Shown in pieces: positions 7,385-15,647 of a stretch of 34,996 nt of DNA (position 1 is its first letter; every line of letters starts with the position of its first letter). Origin of the DNA: Streptomyces longispororuber (GTDB lineage: Bacteria; Actinomycetota; Actinomycetes; Streptomycetales; Streptomycetaceae); the NCBI RefSeq assembly GCF_024448165.1, contig NZ_JAMOLN010000105.1, positions 1-34,996 of the forward strand. Direction: 5' to 3'. Under the pieces are notes generated by a model that saw only the letters and a program-made list of their open reading frames with translations, was not told where the DNA came from and searched no databases. The position numbers and the translations under genes were made by a program.

Positions 7385-8313
7385 CAGACGAGATCCTCCG
7401 TTCCGGCACGGCGAATGTAGAAGGTGACCATGACGAGGATCGCGGCCATCAGGATGAAGGAGAGCGCGGCGGCCGTCGGATAGTCGAGGATGCGCAGGAA
7501 CTGCGTCTGGATGACGTTGCCGACCATGCGGGTGTCGGTGGAGCCGAGCAGGTCCGCGTTCACGTAGTCGCCGGCCGCCGGGATGAAGGTCAGCAGGGTG
7601 CCCGACACGACGCCCGGCATCGACAGCGGGAACGTGACCCGGCGGAAGGTGGTGGCCGGGGACGCGTAGAGGTCGCCCGCCGCCTCGTGCAGCCGGCCGT
7701 CGATCCGCTCCAGCGAGGTGTAGAGCGGCAGGATCATGAACGGCAGGAAGTTGTACGTGAGTCCGCAGACCACGGCGAGCGGGGTGGCGAGGACGCGGTT
7801 GCCCTCGGTCATGCCCAGCCAGGTCGTGACGTCCAGGACGTGCAGCGTGTTGAGGGCGCCGACGACCGGGCCGCCGTCCGCGAGGATCGTCTTCCAGGCG
7901 AGCGTGCGGATCAGGAAGCTGGTGAAGAACGGCGCGATGACCAGGATCAGGACGACGTTGCGCCAGCGTCCGGCGCGGAACGCGATGAGGTACGCCAGCG
8001 GGTAGCCGAGCAGCAGGCACAGGATCGTGGCGCAGCCCGCGTACAGGACCGAGCGCAGGAACTGCGGGTAGTAGTCGGACAGCGCGTCCCAGTACGTGGC
8101 AAAGTGCCAGGTGACCTTGAAGCCGTCCTCCAGGGAACCCTGCTGCACGGACGTCGAGGCCTGGTAGACCATCGGCAGGGCGAAGAAGACGACCAGCCAG
8201 AGGATGCCCGGCAGCAGCAGCCAGTACGGGACGAGGCGGCCGCGCCTGCGGACCTTGCGGGGCTTGTCCGGGAGGGCCGGGGGCGCCGGTGGCGCGTCGG
8301 TGACGGTGCTCAT
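7384..8313 (-). CDS. potB: Spermidine/putrescine ABC transporter permease PotB
   Basis: This is a 309-residue permease of the binding-protein-dependent family. It has a basic cytoplasmic N-terminus, a first helix at PYWLLLPGILWLVVFFALPMVYQ, a periplasmic segment, further helices, and the EAA coupling loop LHEAAGDLYASPATTFRRVTFPLSMPGV, ending in a last helix (AAILVMVTFYI). ATG 8313 overlaps the potA stop as ATGA, and its own stop overlaps the potC start, which points to translational coupling and fixed stoichiometry of the two permeases. The upstream open frame to 8655 is only antisense or out-of-frame potA sequence. Confidence 0.95.
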   Translation of the reverse strand: MSTVTDAPPAPPALPDKPRKVRRRGRLVPYWLLLPGILWLVVFFALPMVYQASTSVQQGSLEDGFKVTWHFATYWDALSDYYPQFLRSVLYAGCATILCLLLGYPLAYLIAFRAGRWRNVVLILVIAPFFTSFLIRTLAWKTILADGGPVVGALNTLHVLDVTTWLGMTEGNRVLATPLAVVCGLTYNFLPFMILPLYTSLERIDGRLHEAAGDLYASPATTFRRVTFPLSMPGVVSGTLLTFIPAAGDYVNADLLGSTDTRMVGNVIQTQFLRILDYPTAAALSFILMAAILVMVTFYIRRAGTEDLV

Positions 8314-9479
8314 GCGGCCGCGTCCTCCGAGACCTTCTCCACGCCCGCTTCGATGTCCTGAGCAGCGTCCAGGCCGAAGGTGTGCGCGGGGTTCCAGTGC
8401 AGGACGACCTCGGCGCCGGGGACGAGGCGGGCGTCGCGCTCGACGTTCTGGACGTAGACCTCGAAGGCGTCGCAGAGGGGACTGTCGACGACGAACTGCG
8501 TGGAGACGCCGATGAAGCTGGACTCGGTGATCCGGCCCGTGATGCGGTTGCGGCCGTCCGCTATCCCGGCGGCGTCGTCGGCGTGGGTGAGGGAGATCTT
8601 CTCCGGCCGTACGCCGACCAGGACCTTGCCGCCCGTCGCGGTGGCGGCCGAACACCGGTCGGCGGGCAGCGTGAGCTTGCCGTCGCCGGCCCGCAGCGTC
8701 AGCGCGTCGCCCGCCCGGCCCATGATCTCGGCCTCGACGAAGTTCGAGGTGCCGAGGAAGTTGGCGACGAAGGTGGAACCGGGGTTCTCGTACAGGTCGG
8801 TGGGGGCACCGAGCTGCTCGACGCGGCCCTGGTTCATCACAGCGACGGTGTCGGCCATCGTCATGGCCTCCTCCTGGTCGTGCGTGACGTGGACGAAGGT
8901 GATGCCGACCTCGGTCTGGATGCGCTTGAGCTCCAGCTGCATCTGGCGGCGCAGCTTGAGGTCGAGGGCGCCGAGCGGCTCGTCGAGGAGCAGCACCTTG
9001 GGGTGGTTGATGAGCGCGCGGGCCACCGCGACGCGCTGCTGCTGGCCGCCGGAGAGCTGGTGCGGCTTCTTGCGCTTGTGCTCGCCGAGCTGCACCAGGT
9101 CGAGCATCTCCTCGACCTGCTTCTTCACGGACTTGATGCCGCGCCGGCGCAGGCCGAACGCGACGTTCTCGAAGATGTCGAGGTGCGGGAAGAGCGCGTA
9201 CGACTGGAAGACGGTGTTGACCGGGCGCTTGTACGGGGGCAGTCCCGTGACGTCCTGGTCGCCGAGGTGAACCGTTCCAGTCGTCGGCTCCTCCAGACCC
9301 GCGATCATGCGCAGCGTCGTCGTCTTGCCGCAGCCGGAGGCACCGAGCAGCGCGAAGAACGAGCCCTGCGGCACGGTGAGGTCGAGCGGCCGCACGGCCG
9401 TGAACCCGTTGTCGTACGTCTTGCTGATGCCGGTGAGACGGACGTCGCCGCCGTGGTCGCTCTGCTGCAGAGTCGTCAT
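8310..9479 (-). CDS. potA: Spermidine/putrescine ABC transporter ATPase PotA
   Basis: This 389-residue ATP-binding subunit energises polyamine uptake. Canonical motifs are visible: Walker A GASGCGKTT (46-54), Q-loop VFQSYALFPH, signature LSGGQQQR, Walker B VLLLDEPLGALD, and switch histidine HVTHDQEEA. It has the C-terminal TOBE/OB-fold extension expected of PotA/MalK-type ATPases (from about residue 245, GTSNFVEAEI onward, with VGVRPEKI). All catalytic residues are intact. It stands between potD (50-nt gap upstream) and potB (4-nt overlap downstream), in the usual importer order. Confidence 0.96.
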   Translation of the reverse strand: MTTLQQSDHGGDVRLTGISKTYDNGFTAVRPLDLTVPQGSFFALLGASGCGKTTTLRMIAGLEEPTTGTVHLGDQDVTGLPPYKRPVNTVFQSYALFPHLDIFENVAFGLRRRGIKSVKKQVEEMLDLVQLGEHKRKKPHQLSGGQQQRVAVARALINHPKVLLLDEPLGALDLKLRRQMQLELKRIQTEVGITFVHVTHDQEEAMTMADTVAVMNQGRVEQLGAPTDLYENPGSTFVANFLGTSNFVEAEIMGRAGDALTLRAGDGKLTLPADRCSAATATGGKVLVGVRPEKISLTHADDAAGIADGRNRITGRITESSFIGVSTQFVVDSPLCDAFEVYVQNVERDARLVPGAEVVLHWNPAHTFGLDAAQDIEAGVEKVSEDAAA

Positions 9480-9528
9480 GGTGAGTCCAGGGAGTCGGGG
9501 GCGGATGTGCGGGGCGGGAGGTGTCGGC

Positions 9529-10788
9529 TCAGCCGCCGGTGAGCTGGGCGAACTTCTCCTCGAACGACGTCTCTTCCTTCGCGGTGAGCGAGCGGAAGCC
9601 GTGCGCCTTGGCCGCCTGTGCCTTGTCGGGAACGATCAGCGGGTCGTTCGCGACGTCCTTGTCGATCTTGGCGAGTTCCGGCTTGATGATCGTGCTCTCG
9701 AGCGGGGTGACGTAGTTGATCCAGGCCGACGTCTTCGCGGCGACCGCCGGCTCGTAGTAGTAGTCCATGAGCTTCTCGGCGTTCGTCTTGTGACGGGCCT
9801 TGTTCGGGATCAGCATGTTGTCGGTGGACGAGATGTAACCGGCGTCCGGGATCGCGAACTTGACGTGCGGATTGTCCGCCTGGAGCTGCACGACGTCACC
9901 GGCCCAGGCCAGGCAGGCCGCGAGGTCGCCCTTGCTGAGGTCGGCTATGTAGTCGTTGCCGGTGAAGCGGCGGACCTGCTTGCTGTCGACGGCCTTCTGG
10001 AGGCGGGCGATCGCCGCGTCGAAGTCGTCGGCCTTGAAGTCGCGCGGGTCCTTGCCCAGGTCGAGCAGCGTCATGCCGATGGTGTCGCGCATCTCGGAGA
10101 GGAGTCCGACCCGCCCCTTGAGCTTGGGGTCGTCGAGCAGCTGCGAGACGGACGTGATCTCTTTTCCGCCGGTGGCCTTCGTGTTGTACGCGATGACCGT
10201 GGCGATGCCCTGCCAGGGGTAGGAGTAGGCGCGGCCCGGGTCCCAGTCGGGGTTGCGGAACTGGGCGGCCAGGTTGGTGTAGGCGTGCGGCAGGTTCGAC
10301 GCGTCGAGCTTCTGCACCCAGCCGTAGCGGATCAGGCGCGCGGCCAGCCAGTCGGTGAGGATCATGATGTCGCGCCCGGTGTCCTGGCCGGCCGCCAGCT
10401 GGGGCTTGATCTTGCCGAAGAACTCGACGTTGTCGTTGATGTCCTCGGTGTACTTGACCTTGATCCCGGTGCGCCGGGTGAACGCGTCGAGCGTGGGGCG
10501 GTGCTTCTCGTCGTCGCTCATGTCGATGTACTCGGTCCAGTTGGAGAAGTTGATCTCCTTCTCCTTGGCCGAGTGGTCCTCGGACGAGATGCCGCCCCGG
10601 GACTTGCTCGCCGCCGGGATGCCGCAGCCGGTCAGCGCACCGAGTCCACCGATGGCGAGCGCGCCGCCGGTCGAGGCGCGCAGCAGGGACCGGCGGCTCA
10701 GCGAGGTTCTCGCCCCGCCGTTCCTGAGGCTGCGGTGCATGGCGGCCAGTTGGGCCGGGGACAGGCGGTCGGGCTCGTACTGCTCCAT
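9529..10788 (-). CDS. potD: Polyamine-binding lipoprotein PotD (Tat-exported)
   Basis: This is a 419-residue extracellular substrate-binding protein of the PotD/PotF family. The N-terminus carries about 30 polar residues, then a twin-arginine motif (SRRSLL, 31-36), a hydrophobic stretch and a lipobox LTGC with the lipidated cysteine at about C55, so it should leave folded by Tat and be anchored in the membrane. The mature part begins with INFSNWTEYID and contains TGIKVKYTEDINDNVEFFGKI, DIMILTDW, RFTGNDYIADLSKGD, WAGDVVQLQADNP and NYVTPL, all typical of the family. It heads the potDABC order. A paralogue (18590-19792) shares these blocks. Confidence 0.95.
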   Translation of the reverse strand: MEQYEPDRLSPAQLAAMHRSLRNGGARTSLSRRSLLRASTGGALAIGGLGALTGCGIPAASKSRGGISSEDHSAKEKEINFSNWTEYIDMSDDEKHRPTLDAFTRRTGIKVKYTEDINDNVEFFGKIKPQLAAGQDTGRDIMILTDWLAARLIRYGWVQKLDASNLPHAYTNLAAQFRNPDWDPGRAYSYPWQGIATVIAYNTKATGGKEITSVSQLLDDPKLKGRVGLLSEMRDTIGMTLLDLGKDPRDFKADDFDAAIARLQKAVDSKQVRRFTGNDYIADLSKGDLAACLAWAGDVVQLQADNPHVKFAIPDAGYISSTDNMLIPNKARHKTNAEKLMDYYYEPAVAAKTSAWINYVTPLESTIIKPELAKIDKDVANDPLIVPDKAQAAKAHGFRSLTAKEETSFEEKFAQLTGG

Positions 10789-10818
10789 GCGCGTGGTTGC
10801 CCTTTCGGGAGAGGGGGA

Positions 10819-10836
10819 CGGCCCCGCCAGGGGCCG
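10819..10836. terminator. Short hairpin between the aldehyde dehydrogenase and potD
   Basis: CGGCCCC and GGGGCCG flank a 4-nt loop in the 57-bp gap between the stop of the operon's first gene and the potD start. No T-run follows. It may be a partial terminator or an mRNA stabiliser that sets the level of the potDABC part relative to the dehydrogenase. Confidence 0.45.
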
Positions 10837-10845
10837 CCCGAACGA

Positions 10846-12351
10846 CTATCGGTCCCCGAAGATCGTGCGGTGCCAGTCCTTGCGGACCACCGCGGTGTTG
10901 TCGAACATGACGTGCTTGACCTGCGTGTACTCCTCGAAGGAGTAGGCGGACATGTCCTTGCCGAAGCCGGATGCCTTGTAGCCGCCGTGGGGCATCTCGC
11001 TGAGGATCGGGATGTGGTCGTTGACCCACACGCAGCCCGCCTTGATCTCGCGGGTGGCGCGGTTCGCGCGGAAGACGTTGGTCGACCAGGCGGAGGCGGC
11101 GAGCCCGTAGGGGGTGTCGTTCGCCAGCCGGATGCCCTCGTCGTCGCTGTCGAAGGGCAGCACGACCAGGACCGGGCCGAAGATCTCGGACTGCACGATC
11201 TCGCTGTCCTGCGCGGCGTCGGCGATCAGAGTCGGCCGGTAGAAGGCGCCGGGGTGGTCGAGGGCCTCGCCGCCGGTGACCACGCGCGCGTAGCCGCGGG
11301 CGCGGTCCACGAAGGCGGCGACGCGGTCGCGCTGGGCGTGCGAGATGAGCGGGCCGAGGTCGGTGTCGTCGGCGAAGGGGTCACCGAGCCTGACGGTCTC
11401 CATCAGGGCGGCCGTCCTCTCGACGAACGCCTCGTAGAGCGGGCGCTGCACGTACGCGCGCGTGGCGGCGGTGCAGTCCTGCCCGGTGTTGATGAGGGCG
11501 CCGGCGACGGCGCCGTGCACGGCGGCGTCGAGGTCGGCGTCGTCGAAGACCACGAACGGCGCCTTGCCGCCGAGCTCCAGGTGCAGCCGCTTGACGGTCG
11601 CGGTGGCGATCTCGGCGACCCGCTTGCCGACGCCGGTGGAGCCGGTGAAGGAGGTCATGGCGACGTCGGGGTGGCCCACGAGGTGCTCGCCCGCGTCCCG
11701 GCCGGCGCCGGTGACGACGTTCACGACCCCGTCGGGGATGCCGGCCTCGGTGGCGGCCTGCGCGAACAGCAGCGAGGTGAGCGGGGTCAGCTCGGCGGGC
11801 TTGAGGACGATGGTGTTCCCGGCGGCGATGGCCGGCAGCACCTTCCAGGCGGCCATCTGGAGCGGGTAGTTCCAGGGCGCGATGGAGCCGACGACCCCGA
11901 TCGGCTCGCGGCGTACGTACGAGGTGTGGTCGCCGCTGTACTCGCCCGCGGACTGGCCCTGCAGATGCCGGGCGGCGCCGGCGAAGAAGGCGGTGTTGTC
12001 GACGGTGCCCGGTACGTCGAACTCACGGCTCAGCTTGATCGGCTTGCCGCACTGCAGCGACTCGGCCTGCGCGAGCTCCTCGGCCCGGTCGGCCAGCACC
12101 CCCGCGAACGCGTGCATCGCGTCGGACCGCTCGCCCGGCGTCGCGCCCGCCCAGCCGGGGAAGGCCTCACGGGCCGCGGCGACGGCGGCGTCCACGTCGT
12201 CGGTGCCCGCGAGTTCGTACGTGTACACGTCCTTGCCGGTGGCCGGGTCGACGACCGCGTGGGTGCGCCCCGAGGTGCCCCGGGTCAGCCGGCCCGCGAT
12301 GAAGTTCGCGCCGTCGGCGAACCGGTCCTGCGCGGGGAAGGGGTTGTGCAT
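10846..12351 (-). CDS. Gamma-aminobutyraldehyde dehydrogenase (operon head)
   Basis: This is a 501-residue NAD(P)-dependent aldehyde dehydrogenase. The catalytic cysteine is in TGQDCTAATR (about C293) and the general base in LELGGKAPF (about E259). The N-site block APWNYPLQMAAWKVLPAIAAGNTIVLKPAE is intact. The sequence style (TGQDC, EMPHGGYKASGFGKDMSAYSFEEYTQVKHVM at the C-terminus) matches the PuuC/PatD-like 4-aminobutyraldehyde dehydrogenases, which turn the aldehyde made by polyamine oxidation into GABA. It is first in the operon with potDABC and the FAD oxidase. ATG 12351 gives a normal N-terminus, but the site before it (GAGAACCTG) is weak, and a start a few codons upstream is possible. 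A paralogue sits at 25186-26628. Confidence 0.92.
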   Translation of the reverse strand: MHNPFPAQDRFADGANFIAGRLTRGTSGRTHAVVDPATGKDVYTYELAGTDDVDAAVAAAREAFPGWAGATPGERSDAMHAFAGVLADRAEELAQAESLQCGKPIKLSREFDVPGTVDNTAFFAGAARHLQGQSAGEYSGDHTSYVRREPIGVVGSIAPWNYPLQMAAWKVLPAIAAGNTIVLKPAELTPLTSLLFAQAATEAGIPDGVVNVVTGAGRDAGEHLVGHPDVAMTSFTGSTGVGKRVAEIATATVKRLHLELGGKAPFVVFDDADLDAAVHGAVAGALINTGQDCTAATRAYVQRPLYEAFVERTAALMETVRLGDPFADDTDLGPLISHAQRDRVAAFVDRARGYARVVTGGEALDHPGAFYRPTLIADAAQDSEIVQSEIFGPVLVVLPFDSDDEGIRLANDTPYGLAASAWSTNVFRANRATREIKAGCVWVNDHIPILSEMPHGGYKASGFGKDMSAYSFEEYTQVKHVMFDNTAVVRKDWHRTIFGDR

Positions 12352-12449
12352 CAGGTTCTCGCTCTCGCTCTCCTCCGCCGGCCTCCCGTCCTGCGGGTGC
12401 CGGCGTGGCTCCAGCTCGATTTGAGTGCCGATCCTGACAGAGGACCCCC

Positions 12450-12497
12450 TGGCCAACAAGTGATTCCGTTGTTGCCTTTTGGTTACGCGACGGAATC
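12450..12497. promoter_or_regulatory. Nested inverted repeats in the aldehyde dehydrogenase/NADAR divergent region
   Basis: GATTCCGT (12462-12469) is exactly inverted as ACGGAATC at 12490-12497. Nested with it, CAACAA (12454-12459) is inverted as TTGTTG (12468-12473). The pair lies about 100 nt upstream of the polyamine operon and 70-120 nt upstream of the NADAR gene. The 8-bp arms around a 20-bp A/T-richer core look like an operator for a dimeric regulator. The Lrp/AsnC protein encoded at 26791 is one candidate. The regulator is inference. Confidence 0.5.
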
Positions 12498-12569
12498 TGT
12501 CGACCGACTGTCGAGTCCCCCTGGAAAACCCAGGACGGGTTGTCAGTGGTGCGTGCCAGACTCGCGTGC

Positions 12570-13163
12570 ATGGGGAAGATCGACGGGGACGACGGGGAAG
12601 ACGGGGACGAAGCGGCCATCGACAGCACGGAGGCGCTGGTCCGGGCGCTGGAGTCCGGGCGGCGCGTGAAGTATCTGCACTTCTGGGGGCACGCACCGCG
12701 CAAGGACGGTTCGCTCGGGGCCAGTTGTCTCAGTCAGTGGTGGCCGTCGCCGTTCACCGTGGCCGGGGTGGAGTACGCGACGGCGGAGCACTGGATGATG
12801 GCGGGCAAGGCCCGTGTCTTCGGTGACGCGGAGGCGGAGCGGCGCGCGATCGGGGCGGGGCACCCGTCGCAGGCCAAGCAGGCCGGGCGGCTGGTGCGGG
12901 GCTTCGACGAGGCGGTGTGGCGCCATGAGCGGTTCGCGGTCGTCGTCGAGGGCAGCGTCCACAAGTTCGGCTCGGACCCGGCGCTGCGGGACTTCCTGCT
13001 CGGCACGGGTGAGCGGGTCCTGGTGGAGGCCAGCCCGGTCGACCGGGTCTGGGGCATCGGGCTGGCGGCGGACGACCCGGCGGCGCAGGACCCGCGGCGC
13101 TGGCGGGGCCCCAATCTGCTGGGCTTCGCGCTGATGGCGGCCCGGGAGCGGCTGCGCGGCTAG
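12570..13163 (+). CDS. NADAR-family (YbiA-like) protein
   Basis: This 197-residue protein of the NADAR/DUF1768 family comprises proteins linked to ADP-ribose and NAD metabolism and, for YbiA and riboflavin-linked members, to N-glycoside hydrolysis of damaged intermediates. Family marks are FWGH, LSQWWPSPFTVAGVEYATAEHWMMAGKARVFGD, HPSQAKQAGR, NRKFG-like VHKFGSDPALRDFLLGTG, ASPVDRVWGIGL and GPNLLGFALMAARERL. ATG 12570 is chosen because residues before it are unlike the family. No ribosome binding site is visible, and a CAGACT hexamer ends 7 nt upstream, which suggests a leaderless mRNA. A TTG at 12540 is an alternative. It is divergent from the polyamine operon and convergent with the next gene. 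No functional link to polyamines is evident. Confidence 0.88.
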   Translation: MGKIDGDDGEDGDEAAIDSTEALVRALESGRRVKYLHFWGHAPRKDGSLGASCLSQWWPSPFTVAGVEYATAEHWMMAGKARVFGDAEAERRAIGAGHPSQAKQAGRLVRGFDEAVWRHERFAVVVEGSVHKFGSDPALRDFLLGTGERVLVEASPVDRVWGIGLAADDPAAQDPRRWRGPNLLGFALMAARERLRG

Positions 13164-13189
13164 GACAACCGGTGCTGTCCGGCGGGGCG

Positions 13190-13780
13190 TCAGCGCAGGA
13201 CGACCGCGTATCCGGGGTCGTCGGAGCCGCTGTCCGGGCCCCGCGAGGGATCGTCGTCGTCGAGGGCGCGCACCACGAACACCACGGCGAGCAGCAGCGC
13301 GAGGATCAGTCCGCCGAGCCCGCAGATGAGCCCGGCGAGCGCCTGCCCGCCGTTGGTCGCCGTGCCGCGCCGCATCCGGCCCCGCCCCAGCACGCCGAAC
13401 ACCACGGCGAGGACGCCCGTCACGATCGCCAGCGGCCACACCACGAATCCGACCGCCGTGATGATGCCGAGCACCAGCGCGGCGACCCCCAGCCCGTTGG
13501 CCGGTCCCGCGGGCACGCCGCCCCAGCCGTAGGCCGGGTACGGGAGGACTCCGGGGCCCTCGGGGCCGACGGGCGGCGGGGGTACGGGTTCGCCGGGCGG
13601 CGCGTACGGGTTCGCGTGCACAGGGTGTCCCGGATTTCCTGGATCTCCCGGATACATCGGAATCCCTTGGTGTCCCGGGTGCCCCTGGTGTCCCGGGTAG
13701 GGCGCGGGCTCCGGGTGTTGTCCCGCGTACCCCTGGGGCTCGTACGGCCCAGGGGCCCCGTAGGAGGACTGCTCGGTCAT
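13190..13780 (-). CDS. DUF4190-type membrane protein with Pro/Gly-rich N-terminus
   Basis: This is a 196-residue protein. Residues 1-85 are Pro/Gly/Tyr/His-rich and repetitive (GHQGHPGHQG, PGDPGNPGHP), which is disordered cytoplasmic sequence by composition. Two hydrophobic helices follow (GLGVAALVLGIITAVGFVVWPLAIVTGVLAVVFGVLG and ALAGLICGLGGLILALLLAVVFVV), separated by a basic turn (GRGRMRRGTATNGG). The C-terminus is Asp-rich. This is the layout of actinobacterial DUF4190 proteins, whose function is unknown. The start at 13780 has no Shine-Dalgarno, but TAGCAT lies 6 nt upstream, so it is probably leaderless. It ends 26 bp from the convergent NADAR gene. Confidence 0.85.
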   Translation of the reverse strand: MTEQSSYGAPGPYEPQGYAGQHPEPAPYPGHQGHPGHQGIPMYPGDPGNPGHPVHANPYAPPGEPVPPPPVGPEGPGVLPYPAYGWGGVPAGPANGLGVAALVLGIITAVGFVVWPLAIVTGVLAVVFGVLGRGRMRRGTATNGGQALAGLICGLGGLILALLLAVVFVVRALDDDDPSRGPDSGSDDPGYAVVLR

Positions 13781-13900
13781 CCGGCCATGCTAAGCCGCCC
13801 CGGTCCTGCCCGGACGCCCGGAAACCGGCCCGGACCGGGCCCCGCTTACGATGACCGGGACCCCGATCAGCCGATCAAAGAAGTTCCTGGGGAGGAACCC

Positions 13901-14938
13901 GTGAGCCAGAGCCTGCAGACCTTCATCGCCGGACTGCCGAAGGCAGAACTGCACGTCCACCACGTGGGCTCGGCCTCCCCCAGGATCGTCTCGGCGCTCG
14001 CCGCCCGGCACTCCGACTCGAAGGTGCCGTCCGACCCCGAGGCGCTCGCGGACTTCTTCACGTTCACGGACTTCGCGCACTTCATCGACGTGTACCTGTC
14101 GGTGGTCGACCTGATCCGCACGCCGGAGGACGTCCGCCTCCTCACCTACGAGGTGGCCCGCGACCTGGCCCGGCAGAACGTGCGCTACGCCGAGCTGACC
14201 ATCACCCCGTACTCCTCCACCCGGCGCGGCATCGACGACCGTGCGTTCATGGACGCCATCGAGGACGCCCGCAAGGCGGCCGAGACGGAGTTCGGCACGG
14301 TGCTGCGCTGGTGCTTCGACATTCCGGGCGAGGCCGGCCTGGAGTCGGCGGAGGAGACGGCGCGGCTCGCCACGGACGACAAGCTGCGGCCGGAGGGCCT
14401 GGTGTCGTTCGGGCTCGGCGGGCCCGAGATCGGGGTGCCGCGCCCGCAGTTCAAGCCGTACTTCGACCGGGCGATCGCGGCGGGCCTGCACTCGGTGCCG
14501 CACGCGGGCGAGACGACGGGTCCCGGGACGGTGTGGGACGCGCTGACCGAGCTGCGCGCCGAGCGCATCGGGCACGGCACGTCGTCGGCACAGGACCCGA
14601 AGCTCCTCGCGCACCTGGCCGAGCACGGCATCGCGCTGGAGGTGTGCCCGACGTCGAACATCGCGACCCGCGCCGTGCGCACCCTGGAGGAGCACCCGCT
14701 GAAGCAGTTCGTGGACGCGGGGGTGACCGTCACGATCAACTCGGACGACCCGCCGATGTTCTCCACCGACCTGAACACCGAGTACGCGGTCGCGGCCCGG
14801 CTGCTCGGTCTCGACGAGCGCGGCATCGCCGAGCTCGCCAAGAACGCGGTGCGCGTCTCCTTCCTCGACGACGCGGGCAAGGCCCGGATCGCCGCGGAGA
14901 TCGACGCGTACACGGAGCGCTGGCTGACGTCCGTCTGA
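13901..14938 (+). CDS. Adenosine deaminase-family enzyme, probable aminodeoxyfutalosine deaminase
   Basis: This is a 345-residue metal-dependent deaminase of the adenosine/AMP deaminase family. Zinc ligands and catalytic residues appear as H18/H20 in AELHVHHVGS, SVPHAGE (metal His and catalytic Glu), RIGHGTS, and NSDDPPMF (metal Asp). The usual HLDG or HLEG after the first histidine is replaced by HHVGS. From family knowledge, Streptomyces members of this subgroup are assigned to the futalosine route of menaquinone synthesis, deaminating 6-amino-6-deoxyfutalosine. I infer that role here rather than purine salvage. The start is GTG 13901, behind a strong GGGGAGGAA site. The longer open frame upstream is antisense to the DUF4190 gene. 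Confidence 0.85.
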   Translation: MSQSLQTFIAGLPKAELHVHHVGSASPRIVSALAARHSDSKVPSDPEALADFFTFTDFAHFIDVYLSVVDLIRTPEDVRLLTYEVARDLARQNVRYAELTITPYSSTRRGIDDRAFMDAIEDARKAAETEFGTVLRWCFDIPGEAGLESAEETARLATDDKLRPEGLVSFGLGGPEIGVPRPQFKPYFDRAIAAGLHSVPHAGETTGPGTVWDALTELRAERIGHGTSSAQDPKLLAHLAEHGIALEVCPTSNIATRAVRTLEEHPLKQFVDAGVTVTINSDDPPMFSTDLNTEYAVAARLLGLDERGIAELAKNAVRVSFLDDAGKARIAAEIDAYTERWLTSV

Positions 14939-14966
14939 GGACTTCCCTGACGCCACAATGGTGGCC

Positions 14967-15647
14967 ATGCGCACCGTGACTGCCGTGGCCCACCGAGGCG
15001 ACCCCTACCGCGTCCGCGAGAACACCCTCCCGTCCCTGCGCTCCGCGCTGGAACGGGGCGCGGACGCGGTGGAGATCGACGTACGACTGACCCGGGACGG
15101 CGTGCCCGTGCTGCTGCACGACGCGTCGCTGAAGCGGCTGTGGGAGCACGACCGGCCGCTGTCCGCGCTCTCCTCGGACGAGGTGCGCGGGCTGACGGAC
15201 GGGGGCGTACCCACCCTCGCCGAGGCGCTCGACGTGCTCGCCGACGCCCGGGTGATGGTGGACCTGCCCGGCGCGAACGCCCGGGCGGTCCGCTCGATCG
15301 TCGGCACGATCCGGGACTGCGGCGCCGGGGAGCGCGTCTACTACTGCGCGGGCGCCGAGACGATGCTCCGGGTCCGCTCCGCCGACCCGGCCGCCGAGAT
15401 CGCCCTGACCTGGACGTCCCTCGCCCCGCCGCGCCCCGCCCTGCTCGACGCGGTCCGCCCGCGCTGGCTCAACTACCGCTTCCCGCTGGTGAGCCGTGAC
15501 CTCGCGGCCCGGGTGCACCGCGACGGCTTCCTCGTCTCGGCGTGGACCCCGGACACGAAGGGCTCGATGCGCCGGCTGCTCGACGCGGGCGTGGACTCGG
15601 TCACGACGAACCGGATCGACGTCCTGACCGGGCTACGCGGGACCTGA
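14967..15647 (+). CDS. Glycerophosphodiester phosphodiesterase
   Basis: This is a 226-residue GDPD-family enzyme predicted to hydrolyse glycerophosphodiesters to glycerol-3-phosphate and an alcohol. Catalytic marks are AHRGDPYRVRENTLPS (His and Arg, metal Glu), GADAVEIDVRLTRDGVPVLLHD (metal E-x-D and the second His), and a C-terminal VSAWTPDT and GVDSVTTNRID, the typical barrel end. No signal peptide is seen, so it is cytosolic. ATG 14967 has no Shine-Dalgarno. CACAAT ends 7 nt before it, suggesting a leaderless transcript from its own promoter rather than only read-through from the deaminase 28 nt upstream. ATG 14958 is the alternative start. The 3' end overlaps the convergent reductase by 15 bp. 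Confidence 0.88.
   Translation: MRTVTAVAHRGDPYRVRENTLPSLRSALERGADAVEIDVRLTRDGVPVLLHDASLKRLWEHDRPLSALSSDEVRGLTDGGVPTLAEALDVLADARVMVDLPGANARAVRSIVGTIRDCGAGERVYYCAGAETMLRVRSADPAAEIALTWTSLAPPRPALLDAVRPRWLNYRFPLVSRDLAARVHRDGFLVSAWTPDTKGSMRRLLDAGVDSVTTNRIDVLTGLRGT

Noticed and set aside
9307..12669. Plus-strand open frame of 1120 residues across potD and the dehydrogenase
   Set aside because: It is antisense to two clearly recognised genes and has shadow-type composition. The length results from high GC with rare stop codons.
13164..13189. Hairpin GGACA/TGTCC between the convergent NADAR and DUF4190 genes
   Set aside because: A stem of 5 bp with an 8-nt loop and no T-run is expected by chance; too weak to list as a terminator.
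13600..13740. Repeated CCCGG/GGTGTCCCGGGT-like units resembling a small DNA repeat array
   Set aside because: They encode the Pro/Gly/His repeats of the DUF4190 protein N-terminus and are explained by coding sequence.
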